Positions 6,792 through 15,588 of a DNA stretch of 29,764 nucleotides are shown here, piece after piece. The number at the start of each line of letters is the position of its first letter. Positions within the stretch are counted from its first letter, which is position 1. The notes under the pieces were generated by a model that did not search any database, was not told the origin of the DNA, and was given only the letters and a program-made list of their open reading frames with translations. Where the stretch lies: positions 1 to 29,764 of IMG/VR virus record IMGVR_UViG_3300042939_000785; one strand, written 5' to 3'. The stretch comes from a virus. The position numbers and the translations under genes are program-made.

Positions 6792-8764
6792 CCCGCGCAC
6801 GCATTGCCATCGGCGCCACCGACGAGACCGCTGGCGCGTTCCAGGCCGTTCGCGGTCGGCTGCAGCAGCTCAGCGGCCAGGCGCAAGCCCTCACGGGCAG
6901 CTTCTCAGCGGTCGCCAGCGGCCTGGCGGCTGTGCTCGGTGGCGTGTCGCTCACGGCCTACTTCAAGCAGGTGGTCGACGGCATCGACCGGCTCAACGAC
7001 CTGAAGGACGCCACCGGTGCCAGCATTGGCAACCTCAGCGCGCTCGAGGACGTGGCGGCCCGCACGGGCACGAGCTTCGAGACGGTGCAGGCGGCGCTGG
7101 TCAAGTTCAACCAGGCGCTGGCCGGCGCCAAGCCTGGCAGCGCCGCGGCCGAGGTGTTCCGGCGCCTGGGCTTGAGCCTCGCGGATCTGCGAGACCAAGA
7201 CCCGGCCGAGGCTCTTCGCCAGACGGCCGTGGCGCTGGCGCGCTTCCCGGACGACGGCAACAAGGCCCGGGCCAGCATGGAGCTGTTCGGCCGCAGCCTT
7301 GGCCAAGTGGCGCCGCTGCTGGCCGATCTGGCCAAGAGTGGCGAGCTCAACGCCACCGTCACCGAAAAGCAAGCCGCCGAGGCCGAGGCCTTCAACATCA
7401 AGCTGGCGCAGTTCGCCAAAAACGCCACCGACGCGGGCCGTGCGGTGGCGGGCGCGCTGCTGCCGTCGATGAACAGCCTGTTGGAAGTGCTGAATCAGGC
7501 GGCCCGCAACCCGGGCGGCTTCTTTGCCGGCCTTGCCAAGCAGGCCGACCTGGGCGCACTGCGCGGGCAGATCGACGGGCTCAGGACGGCCGCCGAGCGC
7601 ATGGAGCCTGCTGTGGCTCGCGCACGTGCCACCTTGGCCGGCGGGCAGGGCAGCTTCCTGGCCCAAGACTCTGCGCGCCAGACCATCCGCAACTACGAGC
7701 GCCTGCAGTCGGCCGCCGCCGACTATCTGGCGCAGCTCGAGAAGATCACGCTGGCCGACAAGAAAGGCCGGCCGGCCAACGAGGGGGGCGGACGGCTGCG
7801 CCAGACGGAGAGCCTCGGCTTCATCGACGATGCAGCGCTGGCCCGCCAGCGGCAACAGGCGGCCGCGGTGCAACAGTACGGGCAACAGCTGCGCGACCAG
7901 ATCCTGGCCACGCAGCAGCTCAGCGAAGAAGAGAAGGCCCGCATCGCCATCAACCGCGGCCTGCTCGGCGTGCTCGACGCCAGCACCAAGGCCCAGGTGC
8001 TGGGCCTGGCCTCGGCGCTGGACAGCATCCGCGCGCAGCAGTCATCGGCGCGCGCCTTCGAGGCGCTGCAGCAGGAGGGCCTGGCCGTCACGCGCAGCTT
8101 GCAGACCGAGCAGGAGCGCCTGGCCGAGCAGGTGGCCCGAGCCGACGTGCTGGTGGCCGCCGGTGCCATCACCTGGGGCACCTACGGCCGCGCGGCCGTC
8201 GAGGGGCTGCAGCGGCTCACGAAGGAGGTCAACTCCATCCAGCTGCCGCGCCTGGAGGCGCTGGCCGAGCCGCTGCGTCAGGTGAGCGAGTTCGCCAGCC
8301 AGGCCGCCCGCAACATTGAGGACGCGCTCGGCGACAGCGTGCTGCAGGTCATCAAGGGCAACGCCGACGACATCGGCCAGATCTGGCAAGACCTGCTGCA
8401 GCGCATGGTGGCCCAGGCGCTGGCCGCCAAGCTGGGCGAGGCGCTCTTCGGCAACTACGGCAAAACCGGCGAGTTCGGCGGCCTGCTGGGCTTTCTGGGC
8501 TCCAGCGTGTTCGGCGGCGCGCGCGCCAACGGCGGCCCGGTGTCGGCCGGCCGCGCCTACCTGGTGGGCGAGCGCGGCCCCGAGATCGTGATGCCGGCGT
8601 CGGCCGGCACCGTGGTGCCCAACCACGCGCTGGGCGGCATGGCCGTCACCGTCAACGTGGCGGCCGGCGTCACCCGCGGCGAAGTCACCAACGCCGTGCA
8701 GCTGGGCATGCAGCACGTCGAATCCACCATCATGCAGCGGCTGCGCGCCGCCCGGGTGCTGTAG
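6788..8764 (+). CDS. Tape measure protein
   Basis: The 658-residue protein overlaps the chaperone frame by ATGA. Residues ~1-110 carry the IGATDETAGAFQAVRGRLQQL start and the SLTAYFKQVVDGIDRLNDLKDATG block common to tape measure proteins. The middle is long, helical and coiled-coil-like. The C-terminus has FGGARANGGPVSAGRAYLVG and ERGPEIVMPASAGTVVPN, the signature near the end of many siphophage tape measures, and ends in a helix (MQRLRAARVL). The protein sets tail length and enters the host on infection; at about 0.15 nm per residue the tail would be near 100 nm. Confidence 0.9.
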   Translation: MTRARIAIGATDETAGAFQAVRGRLQQLSGQAQALTGSFSAVASGLAAVLGGVSLTAYFKQVVDGIDRLNDLKDATGASIGNLSALEDVAARTGTSFETVQAALVKFNQALAGAKPGSAAAEVFRRLGLSLADLRDQDPAEALRQTAVALARFPDDGNKARASMELFGRSLGQVAPLLADLAKSGELNATVTEKQAAEAEAFNIKLAQFAKNATDAGRAVAGALLPSMNSLLEVLNQAARNPGGFFAGLAKQADLGALRGQIDGLRTAAERMEPAVARARATLAGGQGSFLAQDSARQTIRNYERLQSAAADYLAQLEKITLADKKGRPANEGGGRLRQTESLGFIDDAALARQRQQAAAVQQYGQQLRDQILATQQLSEEEKARIAINRGLLGVLDASTKAQVLGLASALDSIRAQQSSARAFEALQQEGLAVTRSLQTEQERLAEQVARADVLVAAGAITWGTYGRAAVEGLQRLTKEVNSIQLPRLEALAEPLRQVSEFASQAARNIEDALGDSVLQVIKGNADDIGQIWQDLLQRMVAQALAAKLGEALFGNYGKTGEFGGLLGFLGSSVFGGARANGGPVSAGRAYLVGERGPEIVMPASAGTVVPNHALGGMAVTVNVAAGVTRGEVTNAVQLGMQHVESTIMQRLRAARVL

Positions 8765-8766
8765 CC

Positions 8767-9882
8767 ATGGCCACCATCGACTGGCCGGCAGGCCTCATCC
8801 CCCAGGCGGCCGAGCTGTCGCTGCGCAAGGCCGGCGCGCAGTTCGCCAGCCCGTTCAACGGCACGCTGCAGGCTGTGGACTTCATCGCCGAGCGCTGGGT
8901 GCTCAGCTGCAGCCTGGCGCCGCAGTTTCAGCACGACCCGCGGGGTGTGGGCCCCTTTGCCAACACCCTGGCCGGCGGCGTGGAGCGCGTGCGCGTGTGG
9001 CCCTTCCATACCGGCGGCGCGCCGCGGGGCAGCTTGCGCGGCACGCCTACGCTGTCGGCGACCGTGAACCGCGGCGCCACCACGCTGCAGCTTGCCGGCG
9101 CGCGCAACGCCATCAACCTGCTCAACCGCAGCAGCTTCGAGCTCGACAGCAACGTCGATGGGCTGGCTGACGGCTGGGCCACCTACACCAACGGAACCAC
9201 GGGCACGGTCACGCCCAGCGCCGTGGTCGGGCTCAACAGCCCAGCAGCGCAACGGCTCGACGCGACAGGCCTGGGCACGGCCGCATCGGATCAGGTCGGG
9301 CTGCGCTACCTGGCCGACGCCGACGTGGTGGCCGGCACGTCCTACTCGCTCAGCGCCGACACGCGGGACAGCGGGGTCTCCGTGCGCCTGTCGATCGACT
9401 GGTTCAACGTCTCGGCCACTTACCTCGGAACAACGGGCGCCGTAGGGGCTTCTTCCGGCGGCGTCTGGACGCGGCGGGCCGTCTCCGGCGTCGCCCCCGC
9501 CGGCGCTGTCGTCGCAAAGGTGTACGTGTGGATGGAAGCCCGGCCCACCAGCGCTGGTGCTGCGGCCCTGGAAGTCGACAACGTGCAGTTCGAACGCGCC
9601 GCGGCTGCCACGCACTACAGTGGCCCGGCCACGCTGCTGGCCGGCGACTTCATCGGCGCCGGCGGCCAGCTCTTCCAGGCCGCTGCCAACGCTACGGCGG
9701 CCGACGACGCGAGCATGGCGGTGCCCATCGTCAACCGCGTGCGCGGCACCATCGCCAGCGGCAGCGCGGTCACGTGGTATCGGCCCACGTGCGAGATGGT
9801 GCTGCCTGCCATGCAGGCCGGCCCCGTGCGCCGCCCGGGCCTCATCGAGAGCACCGCGCTCGACTTCGTGGAGGTGTGGTAA
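8767..9882 (+). CDS. Distal tail protein with inserted carbohydrate-binding-like domain
   Basis: The 371-residue protein starts 2 nt after the tape measure stop. Residues ~1-115 and ~295-371 (ATIDWPAGLIPQAAELSLRK, then RVRGTIASGSAVTWYRPTC) form a tail-associated frame. They flank an insert at ~118-280 that reads like a CBM-type beta-sandwich (NLLNRSSFELDSNVDGLADGW, SLSADTRDSGVSVRLSIDW, LEVDNVQFERAAAATHY). Such modules decorate distal tail proteins and may bind surface glycans of the host. The stop overlaps the next start (TAATG). The function of the insert is inferred from sequence layout. Confidence 0.7.
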   Translation: MATIDWPAGLIPQAAELSLRKAGAQFASPFNGTLQAVDFIAERWVLSCSLAPQFQHDPRGVGPFANTLAGGVERVRVWPFHTGGAPRGSLRGTPTLSATVNRGATTLQLAGARNAINLLNRSSFELDSNVDGLADGWATYTNGTTGTVTPSAVVGLNSPAAQRLDATGLGTAASDQVGLRYLADADVVAGTSYSLSADTRDSGVSVRLSIDWFNVSATYLGTTGAVGASSGGVWTRRAVSGVAPAGAVVAKVYVWMEARPTSAGAAALEVDNVQFERAAAATHYSGPATLLAGDFIGAGGQLFQAAANATAADDASMAVPIVNRVRGTIASGSAVTWYRPTCEMVLPAMQAGPVRRPGLIESTALDFVEVW

Positions 9883-10448
9883 TGCGCAGCGTGGCCGCGC
9901 CCGCGCAGGCGGTGCTGGCCGGGCCGGTGGTGCCCATGGCGCTGCTGCTCGATCTGGCCTTCGACCCCCCGGTGCGCTTGTGCACCGGCAGCGTGGCCAT
10001 CTCGTGGGCGGGCAATCTCTACTTCGGCACCGGCACGCTGGGCGCGGTGGAGGCCGTCACCGACGAAGTGCAGAGCACCCAGGGCCTGCGCTTCACCCTC
10101 AGCGGCGTGCCGCTCGACAGCATCGCCCTGGCGCTGAGCGAGCAGGTGCGCGGCACCGGCTGCGTGCTGCGCCTGGTGGTGCTCGACCCCGCCACCCACG
10201 CGGTGCTCGACGCGCCGGTCATCTTCACCGGCACGCTCGACAGCATGCCCATCAGCCACGGCGCTGAAGACTGCACCATCGGCGTGGTGGCCGTGCACCG
10301 CGGCGACACCTTCCGCCGCCCCAAGCCGCTGCGCTACACCGACGGCGACCAGCAGCGCCTGCACCCCGGCGACACCAGCCTGCGCTACGTGCTCAGCCAG
10401 GCCCAGGTGCAAGACCGCTGGCCCGCCGCGGCCTACTTCCGCCAATGA
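9882..10448 (+). CDS. Minor tail protein (tail-tip hub assembly)
   Basis: The 188-residue protein starts at the ATG at 9882, overlapping the upstream stop by one base. It contains VPMALLLDLAFDPPVRLCTG, then TLSGVPLDSIALALSEQVRG, then a beta-rich C-terminal half. This pattern is common in short tail-tip proteins that precede the NlpC/P60-like protein, in the place of lambda gpL. The longer open frame upstream is antisense-like shadow coding within the previous gene and is rejected as the start. Confidence 0.7.
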   Translation: MRSVAAPAQAVLAGPVVPMALLLDLAFDPPVRLCTGSVAISWAGNLYFGTGTLGAVEAVTDEVQSTQGLRFTLSGVPLDSIALALSEQVRGTGCVLRLVVLDPATHAVLDAPVIFTGTLDSMPISHGAEDCTIGVVAVHRGDTFRRPKPLRYTDGDQQRLHPGDTSLRYVLSQAQVQDRWPAAAYFRQ

Positions 10449-10897
10449 GCCCGCACCTGCCCACCCAGCGCCTGCGCGACTGGCCCGAGCGACTGGCCGC
10501 CCTGTTCGCCGCGCGCGAGGCGCAGCCCTTCGAGTGGGGCGTGCACGACTGCTGCCTGTTCGCCGCCGACGCCGTGCTGGCCGTGACGGGCCACGACCCC
10601 GCTGCCGACCTGCGCGGCACGTACAGCACCGCCGCCGAGGCCGCGCGCGTGCTGGCCCGCTTCGGCGGCGTGGCGGGTGTGGCCATCCGCCGCGCCGGGC
10701 GCGTGGTGCCCGTGGCGCTGGCCCAGCCGGGTGACGTGGGCTTGAGCCAGCACGACCCCGAGCGCCCCGCGCTTGCCGTGTGGGGCGGTGCTGCCTGGCA
10801 CGCTGCGGCGCCGCTGGGCGTGGTGGCCGTGCCGGCCGATGCCGTGGTGCGCGCCTGGCGCTGCACCGCGCAGCCGATGGAGATGCCCAGTGCCTGA
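10445..10897 (+). CDS. NlpC/P60-like tail-tip protein (DUF6950-type)
   Basis: The 150-residue protein overlaps its neighbour by 4 nt. It has FEWGVHDCCLFAADAVLAVTG at residues ~31-51, the Cys-containing helix of an NlpC/P60-like cysteine peptidase fold, and a later LAQPGDVGLSQHD block in which a conserved Gly-Asp precedes a candidate His. In lambda-like tails the equivalent (gpK) is a tail-tip component with peptidase features. It may locally open peptidoglycan during entry. The catalytic triad is not fully demonstrable by eye. Confidence 0.7.
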   Translation: MSPHLPTQRLRDWPERLAALFAAREAQPFEWGVHDCCLFAADAVLAVTGHDPAADLRGTYSTAAEAARVLARFGGVAGVAIRRAGRVVPVALAQPGDVGLSQHDPERPALAVWGGAAWHAAAPLGVVAVPADAVVRAWRCTAQPMEMPSA

Positions 10898-13800
10898 AAC
10901 CGTCGCAGTCTGGCTGGCCACCAACACCGCCATCACCTCGGCGGGCTACATCGCCACGGTGGGCCAGCTCACCGCCCTCACCACGGCCGCGTTCGCGGCG
11001 GCCAGCATCGGCTACGGCAACCACCAGCGCCGCAAGCAGCAGCGCGCCGCGCGCGATGCCTTCAACGCCCGCGTGCAAGACCGCCTGGTGATGACCGCCA
11101 CCGCCCAGGCCGCGCGCAGCCGCGTCTATGGCCGCGTGCGCAACGTCGACGGCGTGCTCTTCAAGCAGACCCACGGCACCAACAGCGAGTTCTACACGCT
11201 GGTGGTGGCGGTGGCCGGCCACCAGGTCGACGCCATCGAGGAAATCTGGTTCGACGACAAGCCCGTCACGCTCGACGGCTCGGGCAACGTCACCAGCGCT
11301 CCGTACTCCATCACCACGCGCGAATCGCTCACCGTCACGATGCCGGTGTCGAGCGGCTCGGGCAGCGTGGTGCTGCCCGGCGTGCCTGTGGCGGGCACCA
11401 CGCCGGTGGCGGTGTTCACCACCAACCCGGGCACCGACTCGGCCACCGACATCACCCTGGCCGGCTCGCTGGCCGGCACCACCTTCAGCGTGAGCGGCGC
11501 GCCGATCGACGGCGACTGGCGCGTGTCGTTCGAGCTCGAGACGACCAGCAGCAAGGCCCGCGTGCGCGCCTTCACCGGCGCCCCGGGCCAGAACCTCTAC
11601 CCCGACCTGCAGGCCCTGGTGGGCTCGGCCGTGCAGACGTCTGACCGCTTCGAGGGCATTGCCTGCCTGCTGGTAACCCTGCAGTTCGATCAAGACGCCT
11701 TCCCGGGCGGCGTGCCCAGCATCACCGCCGTCATGCGCGGCGCGCGCGTGTTCGACCCGCGCACCAGCACCACCGCCTGGACGGAGAACCCCGCGCTCAT
11801 CGCCCGCGACTGGGCCCTCTACGCCTACGGCGGCGGCTGCGTCACGGCCGAGATCAACGAGCCCGCCTTCGCGGCCGCGGCCAATGCGTGCGACGTGTCG
11901 ACCACCTTTGCGCTGCCCAGCGGCGGCCCCGTGGTGCTGCCGCTGTACCAGGCCGGCATCGTCATCCCGCTCGACAGCAACCCCGACGAAGCGCTGAGCG
12001 AAATCTGCGAGGCCATGGCCGGCCAGTGGGGCTGGGCCGGCGGCCGGCTGAGCGTGCGGGCGGGCGCGTACCGCGCGCCGGTGGCCAGCATCACCGAAGA
12101 CTGGGTCACCAGCGCCGAGGCCATCCAGGTGACGCCCGGCGCCACCACGGCCGACGCCGTGAACATCATGCGCCCCACCTACGCCGACGCGGCCCAGGGC
12201 TGGGTGCAGACCCCCGGCCCCGAGGTGCGCGCCGACAGCTACGTGGCCGCCGACGGCCGCGATCTGCCCACCGAGCTGCAGCTGGGCGGCGTCACCCGCG
12301 CGGTGCATGCGCAGCACGTGTGCGGCGTGCTGCTGCGCGAGGCGCGCGAGGGCCTCACGCTGACGCTGCCGTGCAACCTGCGGGCCTACTCGCTAGAGCT
12401 GTTCGACGTGGTGTCGGTCACCTTGCCGCGCTTCGGCTGGAGCGGCAAGCTCTTCGAGGTGATGGGCTGGCGCTTCAGCCTCACGGGCGGAGTGCTGCTC
12501 ACGCTGCGCGAAACCGCCAGCGCCATCTACACGCCCGACGCCGTCTTCGACCTGCTCAACACGTCGCCCAACACCGGCCTGCCGCGGCCCACGGCGCCGC
12601 CGGCCATCACCGGCCTGGCCGCCACCAGCGGCGGCGTGGCGCAGGTCGACGGCTCGAGCATGGCGCGCATCCGCGTCACGTGGGACGCCGTGGCCAGCGA
12701 GGCCGTGCGCCAGAGCGGCAGCATCGAGGTGCAGGTGGCCGAGGTGTACGGCGGCCTGCCCACCGGCGACTGGCCCACCATCGCCCCGCTGGCCGGCCGG
12801 GCGGTGGCGGCGGATGTCTTCGGCCAGCGCATCGGCCGCCTGGTGGCGATCCGCGCGCGCGCCGTCAACACGCTGGGCATGCGCAGCCCGTGGCGGCAGA
12901 TCACGCACCTGGTGAGCGGGCGGCGTGCGCCCATCATCTGGCGCCAGGCCAGCGCGCCCAGCGGCAGCAGCGTGCAAAACGGCGACGAGTGGGTCGACAC
13001 CGACGACGGCAACCGCCGGTACGTGCGCGAGGGCGGGACGTGGGTGGACGTGCGCGATGCCGGCATCGCCGCCGCCCTGGCCAGCGCGGCTGCCGCGCAG
13101 GCCACCGCCGACGGCAAGATCGACAGCTTTTGGCAGACCACCGCGCCCGGCTCGGCCAGCGAGGGGGACATCTGGTTCGACACCGACGACGGGCTGCGCC
13201 AGTACCGCTACACCGGCGGCAGCTGGGTGGTGGCTGCCGACACGCGCATCGGCACCGCCATCGGCAACGCCGCCACCGCGCAGGCCACGGCCGACGGCAA
13301 GGTGCGCACCTTCGTCGGCACCAGCGCGCCCACGGCTGAGGCGGTGGGGGATCTGTGGATCGACACGGACGATGGAAACAAGATCTACCGCTGGAGCGGC
13401 GCGGCGTGGGTCGCGCTGGCTGCAGGCACTGGGGCGATCGCGCCCAACGCGGCCACCGAGATCGGCACCATGACCGTGGACTCGGACGTCTACAACTACC
13501 CCAGCGCCGTCGGCGTTCAGGATCGGACGTTCAGCCCCTTGGACTACGCGAACAGCAGCGGAGCGGCGGTTGATGTAGAGGTCACGGTTACCAGCGTCCG
13601 AAGGATGGCCATGTCGTCGGGGCTCTCTGGCACCGGCACCTTCAGGGCCTGGGTGTCGATCTTTAATGTCACCGACAGCCTTCTGGTGGCGTCCATTCAG
13701 GACTTCATGCCGAATCAGCTTTCAGGCTTGGCGGCCTCGCAGTCGGCGCAGTTCGTGGAGTCAACATCGTTTGTGCTGTCTGTGCCGGCTGGCAAGACCT

Positions 13801-13907
13801 ACCGACTAACGCCGTTTGGGCGGCTCACCACCAATGTCGGGTCGACCGGCACGCACACCCTTACGACTTCGGCCTACTCGCTTCGGTATGCCGCGGTGAA
13901 GCGCTAA
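10890..13907 (+). CDS. Central tail-tip / host specificity protein (gpJ-like)
   Basis: The start is taken as the GTG at 10890, with GGAG at 10879-10882 seven bases upstream, giving 1005 residues (PETVAVWLATN...). The N-terminal third includes a hydrophobic segment (AGYIATVGQLTALTTAAF) and a baseplate-hub-like region; the middle has the NPALIARDWALYAYGGGC and ISEICEAMAGQW-type blocks typical of gpJ-family tip proteins. A fibronectin-like domain follows at ~615-690. Three copies of a WxDTDDGxxxYxxxGxxW repeat lie at ~690-845. The last ~150 residues look like a separate beta-sandwich, probably the receptor-binding end, with less GC-biased codons. Confidence 0.85.
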   Translation: MPETVAVWLATNTAITSAGYIATVGQLTALTTAAFAAASIGYGNHQRRKQQRAARDAFNARVQDRLVMTATAQAARSRVYGRVRNVDGVLFKQTHGTNSEFYTLVVAVAGHQVDAIEEIWFDDKPVTLDGSGNVTSAPYSITTRESLTVTMPVSSGSGSVVLPGVPVAGTTPVAVFTTNPGTDSATDITLAGSLAGTTFSVSGAPIDGDWRVSFELETTSSKARVRAFTGAPGQNLYPDLQALVGSAVQTSDRFEGIACLLVTLQFDQDAFPGGVPSITAVMRGARVFDPRTSTTAWTENPALIARDWALYAYGGGCVTAEINEPAFAAAANACDVSTTFALPSGGPVVLPLYQAGIVIPLDSNPDEALSEICEAMAGQWGWAGGRLSVRAGAYRAPVASITEDWVTSAEAIQVTPGATTADAVNIMRPTYADAAQGWVQTPGPEVRADSYVAADGRDLPTELQLGGVTRAVHAQHVCGVLLREAREGLTLTLPCNLRAYSLELFDVVSVTLPRFGWSGKLFEVMGWRFSLTGGVLLTLRETASAIYTPDAVFDLLNTSPNTGLPRPTAPPAITGLAATSGGVAQVDGSSMARIRVTWDAVASEAVRQSGSIEVQVAEVYGGLPTGDWPTIAPLAGRAVAADVFGQRIGRLVAIRARAVNTLGMRSPWRQITHLVSGRRAPIIWRQASAPSGSSVQNGDEWVDTDDGNRRYVREGGTWVDVRDAGIAAALASAAAAQATADGKIDSFWQTTAPGSASEGDIWFDTDDGLRQYRYTGGSWVVAADTRIGTAIGNAATAQATADGKVRTFVGTSAPTAEAVGDLWIDTDDGNKIYRWSGAAWVALAAGTGAIAPNAATEIGTMTVDSDVYNYPSAVGVQDRTFSPLDYANSSGAAVDVEVTVTSVRRMAMSSGLSGTGTFRAWVSIFNVTDSLLVASIQDFMPNQLSGLAASQSAQFVESTSFVLSVPAGKTYRLTPFGRLTTNVGSTGTHTLTTSAYSLRYAAVKR
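12962..13425 (+). repeat. Three tandem protein-level repeats in tail-tip gene
   Basis: Three copies of about 60-70 residues each contain D(E/I/L)W(V/F/I)DTDDG, then RxY or IYR, and a closing GxxWV. The linkers carry near-identical AAxAQATADGK helices. The repeats precede the divergent C-terminal domain and probably form a shaft or adaptor for the receptor-binding end. Confidence 0.75.
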
Positions 13908-13922
13908 CCCTGGAGCCCTCCC

Positions 13923-14069
13923 ATGATCGAAACCCTGCTCTTCCTGTCCGGCGCCGTGGCCGGCATCCTGTCAGCCGCCTGGCGCATGCGCGTGCCCGGT
14001 GAGCCCTGGCTCGACACGCTGCTGCGCCCGCTCAGCGGCGGCGGCCCGCGCCCGGGTACGCCGCGATGA
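13923..14069 (+). CDS. Small membrane protein, 48 residues
   Basis: The short ORF starts at the ATG at 13923 with a purine-rich GGAG at 13911-13914, and its stop overlaps the next start in ATGA. Residues 2-21 (IETLLFLSGAVAGILSAAW) form one hydrophobic segment; the rest is a short Pro/Gly-rich tail. It opens the lysis region. It may be a small structural or lysis-associated membrane protein; no family is recognised. Confidence 0.55.
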   Translation: MIETLLFLSGAVAGILSAAWRMRVPGEPWLDTLLRPLSGGGPRPGTPR

Positions 14070-14470
14070 CGCCGGCACGCCGCTACCTGCCAGAGGCTGC
14101 CGGCCTGCTGTTGGTGGGTGGCGTGGCCCAGTACGCCTGGAAACAGGCCGCCATCGACGCGCAGGTCGACGTCTGGAACATCAGCCAGGCCATGGTGGTG
14201 CTGGTGCTGCTGGGCATGGTGTGCAACGCCTACCGCAGCGGCTGGGTGTGGGCCTGCGCCGCGCTGGTGGCAGTGTGGCAGGCGCTCACCGTCGGCTGCT
14301 CGCTGCTGTGGCTGGCCGCGCCGTGGCCGGTGCTGCCGGGGCAGGAGCAGTGCAGCGCCCGCTTCGACGTGCCCCTGGGCGCCATCGGCCTGTGGCTGCT
14401 GCTGCTGCTTGCCGCGGCCATGTCGCAGCGCCTTGAACAACCAAATGGAGGTGGCCATGGCGCCCGATGA
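14066..14470 (+). CDS. Phage membrane protein, candidate lysis-region protein
   Basis: The 134-residue protein overlaps its upstream neighbour by ATGA and the next gene by 14 nt. It has about four hydrophobic stretches (AGLLLVGGVAQYAW, AMVVLVLLGMVCNAY, WACAALVAVWQALTVG, IGLWLLLLLAAAM) and a hydrophilic C-terminus. It lies between tail genes and the peptidase, which suggests a holin, an antiholin or an accessory membrane protein, but there is no specific family match. Confidence 0.6.
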   Translation: MTPARRYLPEAAGLLLVGGVAQYAWKQAAIDAQVDVWNISQAMVVLVLLGMVCNAYRSGWVWACAALVAVWQALTVGCSLLWLAAPWPVLPGQEQCSARFDVPLGAIGLWLLLLLAAAMSQRLEQPNGGGHGAR

Positions 14471-14876
14471 ACAAGTGCCCGGCATCGTGTCGGTGGCCGT
14501 GCTGCTGGCCACGGCCGCCCTGGGGCCCGACTTCGCGCTGGCCGTGGGTGCCTATGGCGCCATCATGCTGGGCTGGTTCGGCGGCGTGATGGTGGGCGTG
14601 TGGCGCATGCCGCCGGTGTCGCGCGGGCACCTGGCCTCCTTCGTGGTGGCCTCGCTGGTGGCCACCCTGGGCATCACCGTGCCCACGGCGCAGGTGCTGA
14701 CCGGCGTGCTGAGTTCCATGGTCCCGGCGGCTGCAGTCGTGCAGCCCACGGGGCTGCTGCTGCCGGTGGCGTTTTTGCTGCCGGCGATCGGGCATAGCTG
14801 GGTAGACGTGGCGCGATGGGTGTGGAGCCTGCGACGCCGCGCGGAACCCCGGCGCAATGAGGGCGATTCACCATGA
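14457..14876 (+). CDS. Phage membrane protein, candidate holin
   Basis: The ATG at 14457 is chosen because GGAG at 14447-14450 lies six bases upstream; an in-frame ATG at 14445 lacks such a site. The 139-residue product has three hydrophobic spans (IVSVAVLLATAALG to MLGWFGGVMVGVW, HLASFVVASLVATLGITV, and GLLLPVAFLLPAIG) and a charged C-terminus (SLRRRAEPRRNEG). Three spans plus a basic tail are compatible with a class I holin. Its stop overlaps the next start. Confidence 0.6.
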   Translation: MAPDEQVPGIVSVAVLLATAALGPDFALAVGAYGAIMLGWFGGVMVGVWRMPPVSRGHLASFVVASLVATLGITVPTAQVLTGVLSSMVPAAAVVQPTGLLLPVAFLLPAIGHSWVDVARWVWSLRRRAEPRRNEGDSP

Positions 14877-15169
14877 CCATCACCGTGTGCACGGCCCTGC
14901 TGCTGATGGCGGGCCTGTGGAGCGTGCTGTGCCGCGTCAATCAGATGCAGCGCGGCGTCACAGACCCGGCCGTCTTCGGCTCGCACCTCGTCATAGGCCT
15001 GGGGCTGGCCGGCGGCCTGTTCCTACCGGGTGAGGCGGGCAAGTTCGCCCTGGCGCTGGGCGTGGCCGTGTACCTGCTGGCCGGCGCCTGGCGGTGGCGC
15101 TACGCGGCGCCGGCGGGTACGCGCGTGGACTCGGCGCACGGTGAGCTGCAGGAGGCAGAGAAATCATGA
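14873..15169 (+). CDS. Phage membrane protein, candidate holin or antiholin
   Basis: The protein has 98 residues and overlaps both neighbours by 4 nt. Three hydrophobic segments are visible (TVCTALLLMAGLWSVL, HLVIGLGLAGGLFL, KFALALGVAVYLLAGAW), with a short polar C-terminus. It sits immediately before the M15 peptidase. Size and topology fit a class I holin, so this gene or its upstream neighbour is the more probable pore former; the sequence does not decide between them. Confidence 0.6.
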   Translation: MTITVCTALLLMAGLWSVLCRVNQMQRGVTDPAVFGSHLVIGLGLAGGLFLPGEAGKFALALGVAVYLLAGAWRWRYAAPAGTRVDSAHGELQEAEKS

Positions 15170-15588
15170 TCACCCTGGCCGACTACTACATGGGCCGCGA
15201 CAGGGCGCACGGCCACCTGCTGGGCAGCGATCTGCGGGCCAACGCGGCGCGCACCGTCGAAACGGCCAACGCCCTGCTGGTGCTGGCCAAGACGGCCGGC
15301 GTGAGCCTGGAGAGCAACCCGCGAACGGGCAGCATCGTCAGCAGCGGCTGGCGGCCGCCTGAGATCAACGGCGCCACGCCCGGCGCGGCAGCGCGCAGCC
15401 TGCACATGCAGTGCCTGGCCATCGACCTGTACGACGCCGATGGCGACCTCGACGAGTGGCTGCTGGCCAACGCCGACACCGTGCTGCGGGATCTGGCCTT
15501 GTGGCTGGAGCACCCGGCGTCCACAAAGGGCTGGGCGCACGTGCAACTGCGGCCGCCGCGCAGTGGGCGGCGCGTGTTCTACCCATGA
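15166..15588 (+). CDS. M15-family peptidase, phage endolysin
   Basis: The 140-residue protein carries the zinc-peptidase signature of M15 enzymes: SSGWRPPEIN at ~60-69, then SLHMQCLAIDLYD, with the metal ligands His and Asp in the SxHxxxxAxD motif, and a third ligand His in GWAHVQL. The compact length matches single-domain phage endolysins of the M15 peptidase_M15_3 type that cleave peptidoglycan stem peptides. No signal peptide is visible, so export would depend on the holin. It overlaps the Rz gene by ATGA. Confidence 0.85.
   Translation: MITLADYYMGRDRAHGHLLGSDLRANAARTVETANALLVLAKTAGVSLESNPRTGSIVSSGWRPPEINGATPGAAARSLHMQCLAIDLYDADGDLDEWLLANADTVLRDLALWLEHPASTKGWAHVQLRPPRSGRRVFYP

Noticed and set aside
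9615-12317. Minus-strand ORF of 900 residues under tail-tip genes
   Set aside because: It is a low-complexity Arg/Ala/Gly/His shadow that overlaps four real tail genes.
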